Notes: generated by a model not told the origin, from the letters alone. Numbered from the stretch's first letter, positions 1-10,100 are shown. The stretch: 64,000 bases of DNA from Rhodobacterales bacterium (GCA_008107755.1 VIRH01000093.1:22477-86476), one strand, 5' to 3'. Numbers and translations are program-made.

Positions 1-734
1 TCGATCTCGGCGGGCACACCGGGCATGTCTCCCGGGCGGTTCTGGAATCCGGCGCCGCCGAGCATATCGTCAGGGCGGATCTCTTTGTCGCCGACCCGAA
101 CCTGCCGCCTCCCGACCTCGTCTGCGACGACGCGCTGCTGCCGTTTCGCGACGGATCGCTCGATCTGGTCGTCTCCGCGCTGAGCCTCCAGTTCGTCAAC
201 GACCTGCCTGGAAGCCTGATCCAGATCCGGCGGACGCTGGTCCCCGACGGTCTTTTCCTGGCAACGCTGCCGGGAGCTGGGACGCTCACGGAACTTCGCG
301 ACAGCCTGACCCGGGCGGAACTCGAGATAACGGGTGGCGCAGCCGCGCGGGTTCTGCCCTTCGCCGATACGCGTGATCTGGGCGGCCTGCTCCAACGCGC
401 CGGTTTCGCGTTGCCGGTGACGGACCTCGACACATTGACCGTTCGCTATGACAGCATGTTCGCCCTTCTGGCGGACCTGAAGGCGATGGGCGCCACATCG
501 GTTTTGAAAGAGCGCGCGCCGACACCGCTCACGCGGCAGATCCTTTTGCGTGCGGCCGAGCTTTATGCGGAAAACCATTCCGACCCGGACGGACGCATCC
601 GCGCGACCTTCGCCATGGTGACGCTGCTCGGCTGGTCTCCGGACGAAAGCCAGCAAAAGCCCCTTCGCCCGGGCTCGGCGAAAACACGGCTGGCCGATGC
701 TCTCGGCGTAGCTGAACGGAAACTGGATGAATAA
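1..734 (+). CDS. SAM-dependent methyltransferase-fold protein, NDUFAF5/BioC-like (5' partial)
   Basis: The reading frame is open from base 3 and ends at the TAA at 732-734, so the N terminus lies outside the window. The visible 243 residues start inside the Rossmann core (DLGGHTGHVSRAVL, a glycine-rich SAM loop). They continue with a DxV-type strand, SALSLQFVNDLPG, and the post-core segment LPGAGTLTELRDSL typical of the BioC / NDUFAF5 branch of class I methyltransferases. In mitochondria NDUFAF5 hydroxylates an arginine of a complex I subunit. The bacterial members have no settled role, so the substrate here is unknown. The family is well supported, the specific function is not. Next to it, on the opposite strand, is a pilin gene with its own direction, so no operon can be read from this end. 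Confidence 0.8.
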   Translation, partial: DLGGHTGHVSRAVLESGAAEHIVRADLFVADPNLPPPDLVCDDALLPFRDGSLDLVVSALSLQFVNDLPGSLIQIRRTLVPDGLFLATLPGAGTLTELRDSLTRAELEITGGAAARVLPFADTRDLGGLLQRAGFALPVTDLDTLTVRYDSMFALLADLKAMGATSVLKERAPTPLTRQILLRAAELYAENHSDPDGRIRATFAMVTLLGWSPDESQQKPLRPGSAKTRLADALGVAERKLDE

Positions 735-768
735 AGTCCGGGTCGGCGCCTGAGCGCCCCTGCGTCGA

Positions 769-1002
769 TCAGCCTGAAATGACGGACTGCATCATGCTGA
801 CGACCTTGCCGAAGACATCGTCGCGCAGTTGCTCTCCGATGGCAGCGATCGTCACGATTAGTGTGACGGCAATAAGCGCTACGATCAGGCCATACTCAAT
901 TGTGGTGGCGCCTTTTTCATCCCGGACGAAAGCCCGCAGAAGCGGCGAGAAACGGTTACTTTGCAAAAACTTGATCAAATCGCCCACTCCAGCATGCGCC
1001 AT
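769..1002 (-). CDS. Flp family type IVb pilin
   Basis: A 77-residue protein with a short basic leader, then KG|ATTIEYGLIVALIAVTLIV. This is the type IVb prepilin signature: cleavage after Gly, a Glu at mature position 5 followed by Tyr, and a hydrophobic helix. The product would be cut by a TadV/CpaA-type prepilin peptidase and assembled into Flp (Tad) pili used for surface attachment. The tad/cpa assembly genes are not in this window, so this is an orphan pilin copy served by machinery elsewhere. The 28-residue leader is longer than in many Flp pilins. ATG at 1000-1002 is used; no other start in the leader is better. Confidence 0.88.
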   Translation of the reverse strand: MAHAGVGDLIKFLQSNRFSPLLRAFVRDEKGATTIEYGLIVALIAVTLIVTIAAIGEQLRDDVFGKVVSMMQSVISG

Positions 1003-1098
1003 ACGGCTCTCGGAAAGTACTCGTCCGGCCCCCTCTCAGTCACAACGCCCCGAGGGCGTATCGAAAGAATAAGTCGACAAGGCGCCAGAGACCCGCGG

Positions 1099-1500
1099 CT
1101 AGACCGCGTCCATCAGATGAGGGATGAGCGGTTCATCCGCCGCTGGCATTGGATAATCCCTCAGCTTGCCTGACCGAACCCATTTCAGGGCCTGGTTCTC
1201 GCGTCCCTGCGGAACTCCCTCCCACCTGCGACAGATGTAAAGTGGCATAAGAAGGTGAAAATCTTCATAGGAATGGCTGGCAAACGTGAGCGGTGCCAGA
1301 CACGCTTCGTTAACCTCGATGCCCAGTTCCTCGTGCAATTCACGGATAAGGGTTTCTTCCGGGCGCTCGCCGGATTCGACCTTTCCGCCGGGAAATTCCC
1401 ACAGTCCGGCCATGGATTTTCCTTCCGGCCGCTGTGCGAGCAGGATGCGCCCGTCGGTATCGACAAGGGCACAGGCAGCAACGAGTACGATCTTGGTCAT
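1099..1500 (-). CDS. mutT: 8-oxo-dGTP diphosphatase MutT
   Basis: A 133-residue NUDIX hydrolase of MutT size. The Nudix box is intact (GGKVESGERPEETLIRELHEELGI) and is preceded by the MutT-like LLAQRPEGKSMAGLWEFPGG segment. The Trp/Glu/Phe pattern there contacts the oxidised purine in known MutT proteins. It hydrolyses 8-oxo-dGTP to the monophosphate and prevents A:T to C:G transversions. It lies downstream of argJ on the same strand with an 86-base gap. Rhizobial genomes often keep ppi-argJ-mutT in this order, which supports the assignment. The neighbouring reading frames on either strand are shadows. Confidence 0.9.
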   Translation of the reverse strand: MTKIVLVAACALVDTDGRILLAQRPEGKSMAGLWEFPGGKVESGERPEETLIRELHEELGIEVNEACLAPLTFASHSYEDFHLLMPLYICRRWEGVPQGRENQALKWVRSGKLRDYPMPAADEPLIPHLMDAV

Positions 1501-1586
1501 GAGTGGGTGTCCTGTTCCGGATCACCCTGGAAACGGGTCATTAAGCAAACCTTGCAAGGAGCGTGCGAGCCGGCCGGCATTCGCCG

Positions 1587-2828
1587 TCAGCTCCGGTAAT
1601 CGCCGTTGATCGCGACATATTCCTTGGTGAGATCACACGTCCAGATGCTGGCCTTGCCCTCGCCGAGACCGAGATCGACGCGGATGATGACGTCCTCTTC
1701 CTTCATCACCGCGGACGCTGCGTCCTCGCTGTAGCTGGGGTCCCGTTCGCCCTCGAAGGCGACCCTCACGTCACCGAACCAGATCGCAAGCCTGTCCCGA
1801 TCGGCCGGCTCACCTGCCTTGCCCACCGCCATGACGACACGGCCCCAGTTGGCGTCTTCGCCGGCAATGGCCGTCTTGACCAGCGGCGAATTGCCGATCG
1901 ACAGGGCGATCTTCTTAGCCGATGCGTCGCTCTCCGCGCCCTCGACGCGAACCTCTATGAACTTGCGAGCCCCTTCACCGTCGCGAACGATCTGATGCGA
2001 CAGGTCGACCATGACGTCTCCAAGCGCCGCGCGCAGCACCTCAAAGCGGGGATCATCGAGCGACTCGACCGCTTCCACGCCCCTTGCTTCCGCTGCGCCG
2101 GTCGCAAAAAGCAGAACCGTGTCGGAGGTCGAGGTGTCGCTGTCGACGGTGATGGCATTGAAGCTGCCGTCGGTTTCGCCACTCAGCATCGCCTGCAGCA
2201 CCTGCGGGGCGATCGGCGCGTCCGTGAAGATGAAGGACAGCATGGTGGCCATGTCCGGCGCGATCATGCCGGCGCCCTTTGCGATGCCGTTGATGGAGAC
2301 CGTAATGCCGTCGATCTCGACGCTTGCCGTCGCGACCTTGGGATAGGTGTCGGTGGTCATGATGGCTTTCGCGGCATCCAGCCAGCCGGCATTGCCCTGC
2401 CCGGCCTTCAGCTCCTCGACCACGCCCGAGAATTTTTCTGCCGGAAGCGACTCGCCGATCACGCCGGTGGACGCCAGAAAGATCTCGCCGTCCGAACACC
2501 CCATTGCCCCGGAGACGATCTGCGCGGACAGTTCGACCGCAGCCTTGCCCTTCTTTCCGGTAAAGGCGTTCGCGTTGCCGGAGTTGACGAGAAGCGCGCG
2601 TGCCTTGCCGCCCGGCACCCGCGCCTTGCACCAGTCCACCGGAGCAGACGAGCATTTGGAGCGAGTGAAGACGCCCGCGACCGCAGTTCCTTCCGAAACG
2701 GTCGCCAGCAGCACATCGGTGCGACCCTTGTACTTGATTCCAGCCGAGGCGGTGGCGAATGCCACGCCCTCGATGTCCGGCATGTCCGGATAGGATTTCG
2801 GGGCAAGGGGAGATACGGTCATCGACAT
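1587..2828 (-). CDS. argJ: Bifunctional glutamate N-acetyltransferase / amino-acid N-acetyltransferase ArgJ
   Basis: ArgJ transfers the acetyl group from N-acetylornithine to glutamate in the cyclic arginine pathway and may also use acetyl-CoA. I start it at ATG 2826-2828, giving 413 residues, the usual family length; the frame stays open further upstream but that extension is low-quality. The autoproteolysis motif is present as [16 protein letters not shown]. Thr195 is the expected nucleophile that becomes the new N terminus of the beta chain. Other conserved blocks are [13 protein letters not shown] and the C-terminal AINGDYRS. It is the gene after the parvulin isomerase on the same strand, but a strong terminator lies between them, so it probably has its own promoter in 2829-2925. 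Confidence 0.96.
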   Translation of the reverse strand: MSMTVSPLAPKSYPDMPDIEGVAFATASAGIKYKGRTDVLLATVSEGTAVAGVFTRSKCSSAPVDWCKARVPGGKARALLVNSGNANAFTGKKGKAAVELSAQIVSGAMGCSDGEIFLASTGVIGESLPAEKFSGVVEELKAGQGNAGWLDAAKAIMTTDTYPKVATASVEIDGITVSINGIAKGAGMIAPDMATMLSFIFTDAPIAPQVLQAMLSGETDGSFNAITVDSDTSTSDTVLLFATGAAEARGVEAVESLDDPRFEVLRAALGDVMVDLSHQIVRDGEGARKFIEVRVEGAESDASAKKIALSIGNSPLVKTAIAGEDANWGRVVMAVGKAGEPADRDRLAIWFGDVRVAFEGERDPSYSEDAASAVMKEEDVIIRVDLGLGEGKASIWTCDLTKEYVAINGDYRS

Positions 2829-2925
2829 CGGTCTATTCCGGTGAGATTCAGATGGAACAGTCCCTAGCCAAAAGCGCGCTGCAAGCGCAAGTCCTTTCGA
2901 GCGTACCAGGCAACTGCTCATATGA

Positions 2926-2956
2926 AAAACCCGGCGGCACGGAGCCGCCGGGTTTT
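2926..2956 (-). terminator. Rho-independent terminator after the parvulin gene
   Basis: A perfect 13-bp stem (AAAACCCGGCGGC with its complement) closes a 5-base loop. Read on the minus strand it is followed by a run of five T. It sits 24 bases past the stop of the peptidyl-prolyl isomerase gene and upstream of argJ, so it separates the two transcripts. Confidence 0.85.
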
Positions 2957-2979
2957 GAGTTTCAGGCTGCCGCAGGCGC

Positions 2980-3879
2980 TTATTCGCTTGCGGAACCGCT
3001 TTCCGAGCTGTCGCTGTCCTCGGCGGCAGCGCCGTCATCGGTGGCCGGCTCGGGGGCAGCATCGATAACCTCGATCGTCGTGTCGGCCTTCAGCTGCGCC
3101 ATTTTTTCTTCATAGCGTTCGCGGAAGATCTGCTGGCGCAGGGTATCGGCAACCTCTTCCAGGGTGGGCTTTTCCTGGGCGCGCTTGTCTTCCAGCTTGA
3201 TGACATGCCAGCCGAACTGGGTTTCCACCGGTTCCTTGGTGTAGGAGCCCGGCTCCAGTTCGAATACCGCATCCTCGAACGGCTTTACCATCTGGCCCTT
3301 CGTGAAGTAGCCGAGATCACCGCCATTCGGGCCGGACGGACCCGTCGACTTTGTCTTCGCCAGTTCGGAGAAGTCGGCCCCTTCGTCCAGTTCCTTGATG
3401 ATGGCCTCGGCTTCCGCCTTGTCCTTCACCAGGATATGACGGGCATTGATTTCGTCCTCGCCGACGTAGTCCCCGTACTCCTTGTCATAGGCCGCCTGGA
3501 TGTCCTCGTCGGAAATCTCGCCACCGAGCTTCTGCGTCAGATAGGCGTTGCGAAGGGCCTGGAGTTCGAGGAACTCGACCTGCCTCTTGAAATCCGGATC
3601 CTGGTCGAGCCCATCTTCCTTGGCCGCCTTGGCCAGAAGTTCCATGTCGACGACGGCATCGATCAGAAGCTGACGCCACTGGGCGGGCGGAAACCGCTGC
3701 AGCTGCTGGCCGAGATCCTTGGCCGCGAATGCAATATCGGCCTCCGTGATCTCCGCATCACCGACCTTTGCGACCACGTCGTCCGGTTCGGCGGCCGACA
3801 GGGAAGCAGATCCGAGCGTCAGGGCCAGAAGGGAAACGGCGACAGCCTGAGCCGGCCTGCGCATCGAAATTCGGAACAT
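2980..3879 (-). CDS. Periplasmic parvulin-type peptidyl-prolyl cis-trans isomerase
   Basis: A 299-residue secreted foldase. I choose ATG 3877-3879 because an AAAGGA ribosome site lies just upstream and the protein then opens with a signal peptide ([21 protein letters not shown], cleavage near SLSA-A). A SurA/PrsA-like N-terminal helical chaperone region covers about residues 35-140. A single parvulin domain follows at about 145-240 ([41 protein letters not shown]). The C terminus is a disordered acidic/Ser tail. The role is folding of exported proteins in the periplasm. It is transcribed divergently from secA across a 269-base gap, which links two steps of protein export in one locus. Confidence 0.92.
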   Translation of the reverse strand: MFRISMRRPAQAVAVSLLALTLGSASLSAAEPDDVVAKVGDAEITEADIAFAAKDLGQQLQRFPPAQWRQLLIDAVVDMELLAKAAKEDGLDQDPDFKRQVEFLELQALRNAYLTQKLGGEISDEDIQAAYDKEYGDYVGEDEINARHILVKDKAEAEAIIKELDEGADFSELAKTKSTGPSGPNGGDLGYFTKGQMVKPFEDAVFELEPGSYTKEPVETQFGWHVIKLEDKRAQEKPTLEEVADTLRQQIFRERYEEKMAQLKADTTIEVIDAAPEPATDDGAAAEDSDSSESGSASE

Positions 3880-4148
3880 GAGAAGTCCTTTGCGTATAGG
3901 AACTGTTTCTATTCTTTCCCTCCAACGGGAGGGCGTGGGTACATTGCCTATTCCAGCGACGTTGACAAGCATTGAGCCCCCTCTTATCTCTCGGGCGTCC
4001 CTGCTCATCGGGCGGGAAGGCATCATTTCGGCCGCATTTGCCGGCCAGCGCGTTACGCTCGGTCGGCAACGTGTACACCAATTGAGACGATTTCATGGGC
4101 GGGCGCCAGATTGCCATTCGACGCCGCCAGTAAAGGAAGGACCGCCAC

Positions 4149-6917
4149 ATGGCTGGCCTTGGCGCCTTAGCACGTAAGATCTTCGGGTCCGCAAACGACA
4201 GGAAGATCAAGACTTTCGGGGGGAAGGTCGATCAGATCAACGCTCTTGAAGAAGAAACCAGGGCTCTGTCTGACGAGGCGCTTCGCGCCAGGACAGCCGA
4301 ATTCCGCCAGCAGCTGAAAGATGGCGCGAGCGTAGATGACCTTCTGGTTCCCGCCTTCGCGACGGTACGCGAGGCAGCCCGCCGCGCCCTAGGCCAGCGG
4401 CATTACGACGTCCAGCTCATCGGCGGCATGGTTCTCAACTCCGGTCAGATCGCTGAAATGCGTACCGGTGAAGGCAAGACCCTGGTCGCAACCGCGCCGG
4501 TCTACCTCAACGCATTGACCGGCAAGGGCGTCCATGTCGTCACGGTCAACGACTATCTGGCGCAGCGCGACAGCGACTGGATGGGGCAGGTCTATCGCTT
4601 CCTCGGCCTTACGACCGGATGCATCGTCCATGGCTTGTCCGACGAAGAACGCCGCGCCGCATATGCCGCCGACGTGACCTACGGCACCAACAACGAATTC
4701 GGCTTCGATTATCTTCGTGACAATATGAAGCACGACCGCGAGTCCATGGTTCAGCGCGGCCATGCCTATGCCATCGTCGATGAAGTCGACAGCATCCTGG
4801 TCGATGAAGCGCGGACGCCGCTGATCATTTCCGGTCCGCTGGAAGACCGGTCCGAGTTCTACAACACGGTCGACACGTTCATTCCTCACCTGACCGAGGA
4901 AGACTACGAGCTCGACGAAAAGCAGCGCTCGACCTCCTTCACCGAAGCGGGCAACGAGAAGCTGGAAAGACTGCTCGCCGAGGCAGGCCTCCTGAAGGGA
5001 GACTCGCTTTACGATGTCGAGAATGTCTCCGTCGTGCATCACCTGCAGCAGGCCCTGAAGGCCCACAAGCTGTTCCAGCGCGACAAGGACTACATTGTAC
5101 GCAACGACGAAGTGGTCATCATCGACGAATTCACGGGCCGCATGATGCCGGGTCGCCGGTTCTCCGAAGGTCTCCACCAGGCCCTCGAGGCGCGCGAGAA
5201 GGTGCGGATCCAGCCGGAAAACCAGACACTGGCGTCGATCACCTTCCAAAACTACTTCCGCATGTATGGCAAGCTGGCCGGCATGACCGGTACCGCCTCC
5301 ACGGAAGCGGACGAATTCGCCGACATCTACTCTCTGGAAGTCGTCGAGATCCCGACAAACGTGCCCGTACAGCGCAAGGATGACGACGACGAGGTCTACC
5401 GGACCGTTCAGGAAAAGTTCAACGCCATCGTCAAGCTGATCGACGACTGCAAGGAGCGCGGCCAGCCCATCCTGGTCGGCACGACCTCGATCGAAAAATC
5501 GGAACTGCTGGCGGATATGCTCAAGCAGCACGGCTACAAGCAGATCGATCTCAGCGATCCCAAGGCCTTCGCCGCCGCACAGAAGAAGAATGACGGCAAG
5601 TCGAAGATCTTCGCCGTTCTGAACGCGCGCTACCACGAACAGGAAGCCTTCATCGTTTCCCAGGCCGGTCTGCCCGGCGCCGTGACCATCGCCACCAACA
5701 TGGCCGGCCGCGGTACCGACATTCAGTTGGGCGGCAACGCCGACATGCAGATCCAGATGGAACTGGAGGACATGCCGGAAGGCGAGGAACGCAGCGCGAA
5801 GGAAGCCGCGATCCGCGCCGAAGTCGAGGAACTCAAGCAGAAGGCACTGGCTGCCGGCGGTCTTTACGTGATCGGCACCGAGCGCCACGAAAGCCGCCGT
5901 ATCGACAACCAGCTTCGAGGCCGCTCCGGCCGTCAGGGCGACCCCGGCCATTCCAAGTTCTTCCTGTCCCTGCAGGACGACCTGATGCGCATCTTCGGCT
6001 CCGAGCGCATGGATTCCATGTTGCAGAAGCTTGGGCTGGAAGAAGGCGAAGCCATCATCCATCCGTGGATCAACAGGGCTCTGGAAAAGGCGCAGCAGAA
6101 GGTCGAATCCCGAAACTTCGACATCCGAAAGAACCTGCTGAAGTTCGATGACGTGATGAACGACCAGCGCAAGGTGGTCTTCGATCAGCGTATCGAACTG
6201 ATGGACAGCGATGCCATTCAGGAAGCCGTGGCCGACATGCGCCACGACGTCATCGAGGACCTGGTTTCGAGCCACATTCCCGAGCGCGCCTATCCCGAAC
6301 AGTGGGACACCGAAGGCCTGCAGCAGGAAGTTCGCAAGTACCTCAACCTCGATGTACCGGTTCAGGAATGGGCCGACGAGGAAGGGATCGCGGACGAAGA
6401 GGTCAAGGGCCGCCTGCATCGTGCCGCAGACGAGGCGATGGCGCAGAAGGTCGCGAAATACTCGCCGTCCGTCATGCGTCAGGTCGAAAAGGCAGTCCTT
6501 CTGCAGACGCTCGACAACCTCTGGCGTGAGCATCTGGCGAACCTCGATCACCTTCGGTCCGTCATCGGTTTCCGCGGCTACGCCCAGCGCGATCCGCTGC
6601 AGGAATACAAGACCGAAGCCTTCACGCTGTTCGAAGCCATGCTGACGCAGCTGCGCCAGATGACCACCGCGCAGCTCCTGCGGGTCGAACTGGTGACCGA
6701 GCAGCCGCCGCAGATGCCGGACGAGCCGGAAATGCATGCCCACCACATCGATCCGCTGACCGGCGAGGACGAGATGGCCATGGCGGATGCGCAACTGGCC
6801 GCAAGCGCGCAGCGCGACCCCAACGATCCCTCGACCTGGGGCAAGGTCGGCCGCAACGAGCTCTGCCCATGCGGATCAGGCAAGAAATTCAAGCATTGCC
6901 ACGGGGTTCTGGTCTGA
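4149..6917 (+). CDS. secA: Preprotein translocase ATPase SecA
   Basis: The 922-residue motor drives unfolded preproteins through SecYEG. Visible landmarks are Walker A MRTGEGKT (104-111), the DEAD-type DEVDSIL (211-217), the [13 protein letters not shown] helicase block, the helical scaffold/wing region, and the C-terminal zinc/SecB-binding motif CPC-x8-CH (Cys906, Cys908, Cys917, His918). ATG 4149 follows an AAGGAAGG ribosome site and fits the family start ([14 protein letters not shown]). It stands alone: a terminator follows 40 bases after the stop and the next gene is a glycosyltransferase. A long open frame on the opposite strand (4389-6794) is a shadow caused by codon bias. Confidence 0.98.
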   Translation: MAGLGALARKIFGSANDRKIKTFGGKVDQINALEEETRALSDEALRARTAEFRQQLKDGASVDDLLVPAFATVREAARRALGQRHYDVQLIGGMVLNSGQIAEMRTGEGKTLVATAPVYLNALTGKGVHVVTVNDYLAQRDSDWMGQVYRFLGLTTGCIVHGLSDEERRAAYAADVTYGTNNEFGFDYLRDNMKHDRESMVQRGHAYAIVDEVDSILVDEARTPLIISGPLEDRSEFYNTVDTFIPHLTEEDYELDEKQRSTSFTEAGNEKLERLLAEAGLLKGDSLYDVENVSVVHHLQQALKAHKLFQRDKDYIVRNDEVVIIDEFTGRMMPGRRFSEGLHQALEAREKVRIQPENQTLASITFQNYFRMYGKLAGMTGTASTEADEFADIYSLEVVEIPTNVPVQRKDDDDEVYRTVQEKFNAIVKLIDDCKERGQPILVGTTSIEKSELLADMLKQHGYKQIDLSDPKAFAAAQKKNDGKSKIFAVLNARYHEQEAFIVSQAGLPGAVTIATNMAGRGTDIQLGGNADMQIQMELEDMPEGEERSAKEAAIRAEVEELKQKALAAGGLYVIGTERHESRRIDNQLRGRSGRQGDPGHSKFFLSLQDDLMRIFGSERMDSMLQKLGLEEGEAIIHPWINRALEKAQQKVESRNFDIRKNLLKFDDVMNDQRKVVFDQRIELMDSDAIQEAVADMRHDVIEDLVSSHIPERAYPEQWDTEGLQQEVRKYLNLDVPVQEWADEEGIADEEVKGRLHRAADEAMAQKVAKYSPSVMRQVEKAVLLQTLDNLWREHLANLDHLRSVIGFRGYAQRDPLQEYKTEAFTLFEAMLTQLRQMTTAQLLRVELVTEQPPQMPDEPEMHAHHIDPLTGEDEMAMADAQLAASAQRDPNDPSTWGKVGRNELCPCGSGKKFKHCHGVLV

Positions 6918-6957
6918 CGCCGGGTACGTCTGATCCGTGACACCACTGACGATATTG

Positions 6958-6987
6958 AACCCGGCGCCTCCAGCAGGCGCCGGGTTT
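6958..6987 (+). terminator. Terminator after secA
   Basis: A 12-bp GC-rich stem (AACCCGGCGCCT and its complement) with a 5-base loop, followed by TTTGTCTTGTT. It lies 40 bases after the secA stop. Confidence 0.75.
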
Positions 6988-7070
6988 GTCTTGTTCTGCC
7001 GACAAGCGGGCAGAGACCGGCAGCGCATGTTATTTTCGCGGACGACGCAGCCATGGGCTGGTGTTTTCGT

Positions 7071-7102
7071 TTCGTTTCCGGCAGTTTGCCGCCAGAAACG
7101 AA
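7071..7102 (+). other. Stem-loop in the leader of the gtrB-like gene
   Basis: An 8-bp perfect arm pair (TTCGTTTC / GAAACGAA) encloses an inner 5-bp pair (CGGCA / TGCCG). The structure ends 16 bases before the ATG at 7118. There is no clear ribosome site between the stem and the ATG. It could be a leader control hairpin or an upstream operator; the sequence does not decide this. Confidence 0.35.
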
Positions 7103-7117
7103 CCAGACCGATAGTCC

Positions 7118-8152
7118 ATGCAGCCAAATAAACCGTCCCAGATATATGTAGACCGGCGAAAGACCTCACGTCCCGCGGCGCCTCTCGTCAGCCTTGTCGT
7201 CCCCGTCTACAATGAGGAAGCGGTTATCGACCACTTTCTGGAGGCCACCCGCCCAGTCCTGGAAAGCACGGGGCTTGCGTTCGAATATATCTTCATCGAC
7301 GACGGCAGCCGTGACCGGACGGCGGACATTCTGGCTACAGCGCTGGAGAACGGCTTGCCGGGGCGACTTCTCGGCCTTTCCCGAAATTTCGGCAAGGAAG
7401 CGGCGCTGTCGGCCGGTCTCGACGCGGTGCGGGGCGATCTCGCAATCATCATCGACGCCGACCTGCAGGATCCGCCGGAGCTGATCATCGGCATGATGGA
7501 CGGCTGGCGCGCAGGCTACGATGTCGTCTACGGCGTCAGGGTCGACCGTTCCTCCGACACGCTGATGAAACGCTCGACCGCCGGCATGTTCTACCGGCTG
7601 TTCAACAGGCTGGCCAACATCGACATGCCCGCCAATGCGGGCGATTTCCGCCTGATCGATCGGGCCGTCATCGATGCGCTGCTGAAGCTGCCCGAACGCA
7701 ACCGCTTCATGAAGGGTCTTTTTGCCTGGGTTGGCTTTCCCGCCATGGCGGTGCCCTATGAACGGCCGCCGCGCAAGGCGGGAACCGGCAAGTTCAACTA
7801 CTGGAAGCTCTGGAATTTCGCGCTGGACGGACTGACCGGGTTCACCACTCTTCCGTTGCGCGTCTGGTTCTACGGCGGCGCGCTGATCGCCTTTGCCGCC
7901 TTTGCCTATGCGCTTTACCTCACCCTGCGCGTGCTGTTCTACGGTGTCGACTGGCCGGGCTATGCGTCGCTGATGGTCGCGCTTCTGTTTTTCTCCGGCA
8001 TTCAGCTTCTCTCCATCGGCATGATCGGCGAATATGTCTCCCGCCTCTTCGGTGAAGCCAAACAGCGTCCGGTCTATATCCTGCAGGACGTCATCGAAGG
8101 TGCCCCGCCGCTTGACGCAAAAACATCACCCACGGTCGCCGATGGCGAGTGA
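7118..8152 (+). CDS. GtrB/DPM1-like polyprenyl-phosphate glycosyltransferase (GT2)
   Basis: A 344-residue membrane glycosyltransferase. The GT-A domain has VVPVYNEE, the metal-binding IIDADLQDPPE, and FIDDGSRDRT. Two transmembrane helices lie at about residues 245-310 (WFYGGALIAFAAFAYALYL and SLMVALLFFSGIQLLSIG), followed by the family signature GMIGEYVSRLFGEAKQRPVYI. Members move a sugar from a nucleotide donor to undecaprenyl phosphate on the cytoplasmic face. The next two genes supply a likely flippase and a GT39-type transferase, so the three form a complete lipid-linked modification module. It overlaps gtrA by 11 bases. Confidence 0.9.
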   Translation: MQPNKPSQIYVDRRKTSRPAAPLVSLVVPVYNEEAVIDHFLEATRPVLESTGLAFEYIFIDDGSRDRTADILATALENGLPGRLLGLSRNFGKEAALSAGLDAVRGDLAIIIDADLQDPPELIIGMMDGWRAGYDVVYGVRVDRSSDTLMKRSTAGMFYRLFNRLANIDMPANAGDFRLIDRAVIDALLKLPERNRFMKGLFAWVGFPAMAVPYERPPRKAGTGKFNYWKLWNFALDGLTGFTTLPLRVWFYGGALIAFAAFAYALYLTLRVLFYGVDWPGYASLMVALLFFSGIQLLSIGMIGEYVSRLFGEAKQRPVYILQDVIEGAPPLDAKTSPTVADGE

Positions 8153-8573
8153 GGCCCGTTACCACCGACTGAAGACCGAAACCGCGTCGGCCGGAAAGTT
8201 CGCGATCGTCGGCATCCTGGCAACGCTCACCCACGCCGCCGTCGCCGGAGGCCTGTTGCAAAGCGGAGCCTTGCCGCCACTCGCTTCGAATCTCTGCGGG
8301 TATCTCGTCGCGTTCTGGGTGTCCTTTTCCGGCCACTATTACTGGAGCTTCTCGCATCTGCGCCGGGACGGCACGGCGCTGAGAACCATCCTGAAGTTCC
8401 TGATCGTTTCCATATCCGGGTTCCTGCTCAATTCGACCATCCTCACCCTGTGGCTGATGCTGACGCCCTGGCCGGAAATGGCCGGGCTTATGTTCTCCAT
8501 CGCGATCGTGCCTGCCCTGACCTTTCTGGCAGCGCGGCTCTGGGTGTTTTCCCATCCTCCCGCAGAGACCTGA
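8142..8573 (+). CDS. GtrA family membrane protein (putative lipid-linked sugar flippase)
   Basis: A 143-residue protein of the GtrA/DPMS3 family with four hydrophobic helices, starting at ATG 8142 (MASEARYHRLKTE). Family features seen are KFAIVGILATLTHAAVAGGLL near the N terminus and the C-terminal FLAARLWVFS block. GtrA proteins are thought to flip polyprenyl-phosphate sugars or assist GtrB. The start overlaps the end of the gtrB-like gene, indicating translational coupling. The open frame extends further upstream, but that part lies inside gtrB and is not used. Confidence 0.85.
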   Translation: MASEARYHRLKTETASAGKFAIVGILATLTHAAVAGGLLQSGALPPLASNLCGYLVAFWVSFSGHYYWSFSHLRRDGTALRTILKFLIVSISGFLLNSTILTLWLMLTPWPEMAGLMFSIAIVPALTFLAARLWVFSHPPAET

Positions 8574-8594
8574 GACCGAAAGGCCACCTGCAAG

Positions 8595-10100
8595 ATGACC
8601 GCACCGCGCGCCGCCCTCTGGTATGTCGGCATTGTCTGCCTGCTTTATGCGCTGGTTCCGACGCTGACCTTCCCCGGCCCGCCTCTCGACGTGGTGGAGG
8701 GCTTTGCCTGGGGGCGCGAACTCCAGCTCGGATACACCAAGCACCCGCCCATGAGCGCCTGGCTGCTGGAAGCGAGCTATCATCTCACCGGCGGGCATTA
8801 TTTCGGCGGCTACTGGCTCAGCGCTCTCAGCGCGGCAGCCGGATATGTCTTCATCTGGCGACTGGCCCGGCGTCTCGGCCTGTCGGATTGGCAGGCTTTC
8901 TGGGCCATCGTCCTGACCAGCGTGACATTCTACTTCACGCTGCCGATGCCGGAGTTCAATCCCAATATCCTGCAGATTCCCGTCTGGGCGGGCATGATGC
9001 TTTTCTTCCACCGCGCGCTGGAAAAGGGACGCTGGTTCGACTGGCTCGCACTCGGTCTGCTCGCAGCCTTCGGGCTCTATACGAAGTATTTCGTCCTGCT
9101 TCTGATCGGCGCCATCGGGCTTTACACACTGGTCTTCGCCGATGCCCGCCGCCACATTCGGACGCTTGGCCCGTGGCTGACGATGGTCGTCTGCGCCGCA
9201 CTCATGCTGCCCCACATCGGCTGGCTGCTTGAGACGGACTTCCTGACGCTGCAATATGCCGCCAGCCGCAGCAAACCCGCTGAGACGCTTGTCGATCACA
9301 TCGTCAACCCGCTAGCCTTCCTCGTCGCCCAGATAGGCAATCACGCGGCCCTCTTTCTGGTCGTCATTGCGGGCCTTGGCTGGACGGGCGTGCGAACCTT
9401 CCGATCACGCCGCTCCGTCGAAGCGTCCCCCACGGACCGCACCGCAGATCGCTTCCTGCTGTGGTTCGCCTTCGTGCCGCTCGGTGTCGTGCTTCTGGCC
9501 TCGGCCGCCACCGGCAACGAGTTCGAGCATATGTGGGGAACACCCCTCTTCGTGCTCTCCGGCATCGCCGCCGTTCGGTATCTGGCCTTGCCGTCGCTCT
9601 GGCCACACCCGAAGCGCGCCCTTGGCACGGCTATCGCCGTCCAGTGCATCTTTCTGGGTGTCATTTTCGGCCAGGGGGTTCTGGAGCCCTACTGGAAGGC
9701 CAAGGCGACACGGATACATTATCCCGCCGGCCCAATCGCCGACGAGCTCGCAGCGATCTGGAAAGCGCGCATGGGCACCGACCTTGCCTATGTCGCCGGC
9801 GACATGTGGTCGGCTGCCAACGTGACGCTCCACGGACCGGGCCGTCCCTCGATGTTCTATCTCCACGATCGGGTTCTGAGCCCGTGGATCGATTTCGACG
9901 ACGTTCAGGCCAGGGGTGTGATGATCGTCTGGCGCGGCGACAGCGACAGGCCGATCCCCGAGATCCTCGACTACTATCCGGAAGCCGTCAGGGAGGGACA
10001 CAAGTCCTTTGCCTACCTCGCGCCGGGAAAGATGCCGGCCGCCATGGTCAACTGGCTCATCATTCCTCCGGGCAGCGTCGCGGGCAAGCCCGCGAACTAG
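8595..10100 (+). CDS. GT39 family (ArnT/PMT-like) membrane glycosyltransferase
   Basis: A 501-residue protein with about ten to twelve hydrophobic helices. An early acidic/His loop follows the first helix (DVVEGFAWGRELQLGYTKHPPMSAWLLE), as in GT39 enzymes, where acidic residues coordinate the catalytic metal. The C-terminal 130 residues look like a soluble periplasmic domain. Such enzymes use a lipid-linked sugar from a GtrA/GtrB pair to decorate lipid A, O-antigen or a protein. The acceptor cannot be told from sequence. It lies 21 bases after gtrA, in the same operon. Confidence 0.82.
   Translation: MTAPRAALWYVGIVCLLYALVPTLTFPGPPLDVVEGFAWGRELQLGYTKHPPMSAWLLEASYHLTGGHYFGGYWLSALSAAAGYVFIWRLARRLGLSDWQAFWAIVLTSVTFYFTLPMPEFNPNILQIPVWAGMMLFFHRALEKGRWFDWLALGLLAAFGLYTKYFVLLLIGAIGLYTLVFADARRHIRTLGPWLTMVVCAALMLPHIGWLLETDFLTLQYAASRSKPAETLVDHIVNPLAFLVAQIGNHAALFLVVIAGLGWTGVRTFRSRRSVEASPTDRTADRFLLWFAFVPLGVVLLASAATGNEFEHMWGTPLFVLSGIAAVRYLALPSLWPHPKRALGTAIAVQCIFLGVIFGQGVLEPYWKAKATRIHYPAGPIADELAAIWKARMGTDLAYVAGDMWSAANVTLHGPGRPSMFYLHDRVLSPWIDFDDVQARGVMIVWRGDSDRPIPEILDYYPEAVREGHKSFAYLAPGKMPAAMVNWLIIPPGSVAGKPAN

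Noticed and set aside
1563..2867. 434-codon open frame opposite argJ
   Set aside because: Antisense shadow of argJ; composition is Arg/His/Asp-rich as in mirror frames.
4389..6794. 801-codon open frame opposite secA
   Set aside because: It is fully antisense to secA, has no ribosome site and no recognisable domain. High-GC codon bias leaves such mirror frames open.
8091..9299. 402-codon frame opposite the gtrA and GT39 genes
   Set aside because: Gln/Glu/Gly-rich nonsense composition and overlap with two well-supported genes on the other strand.
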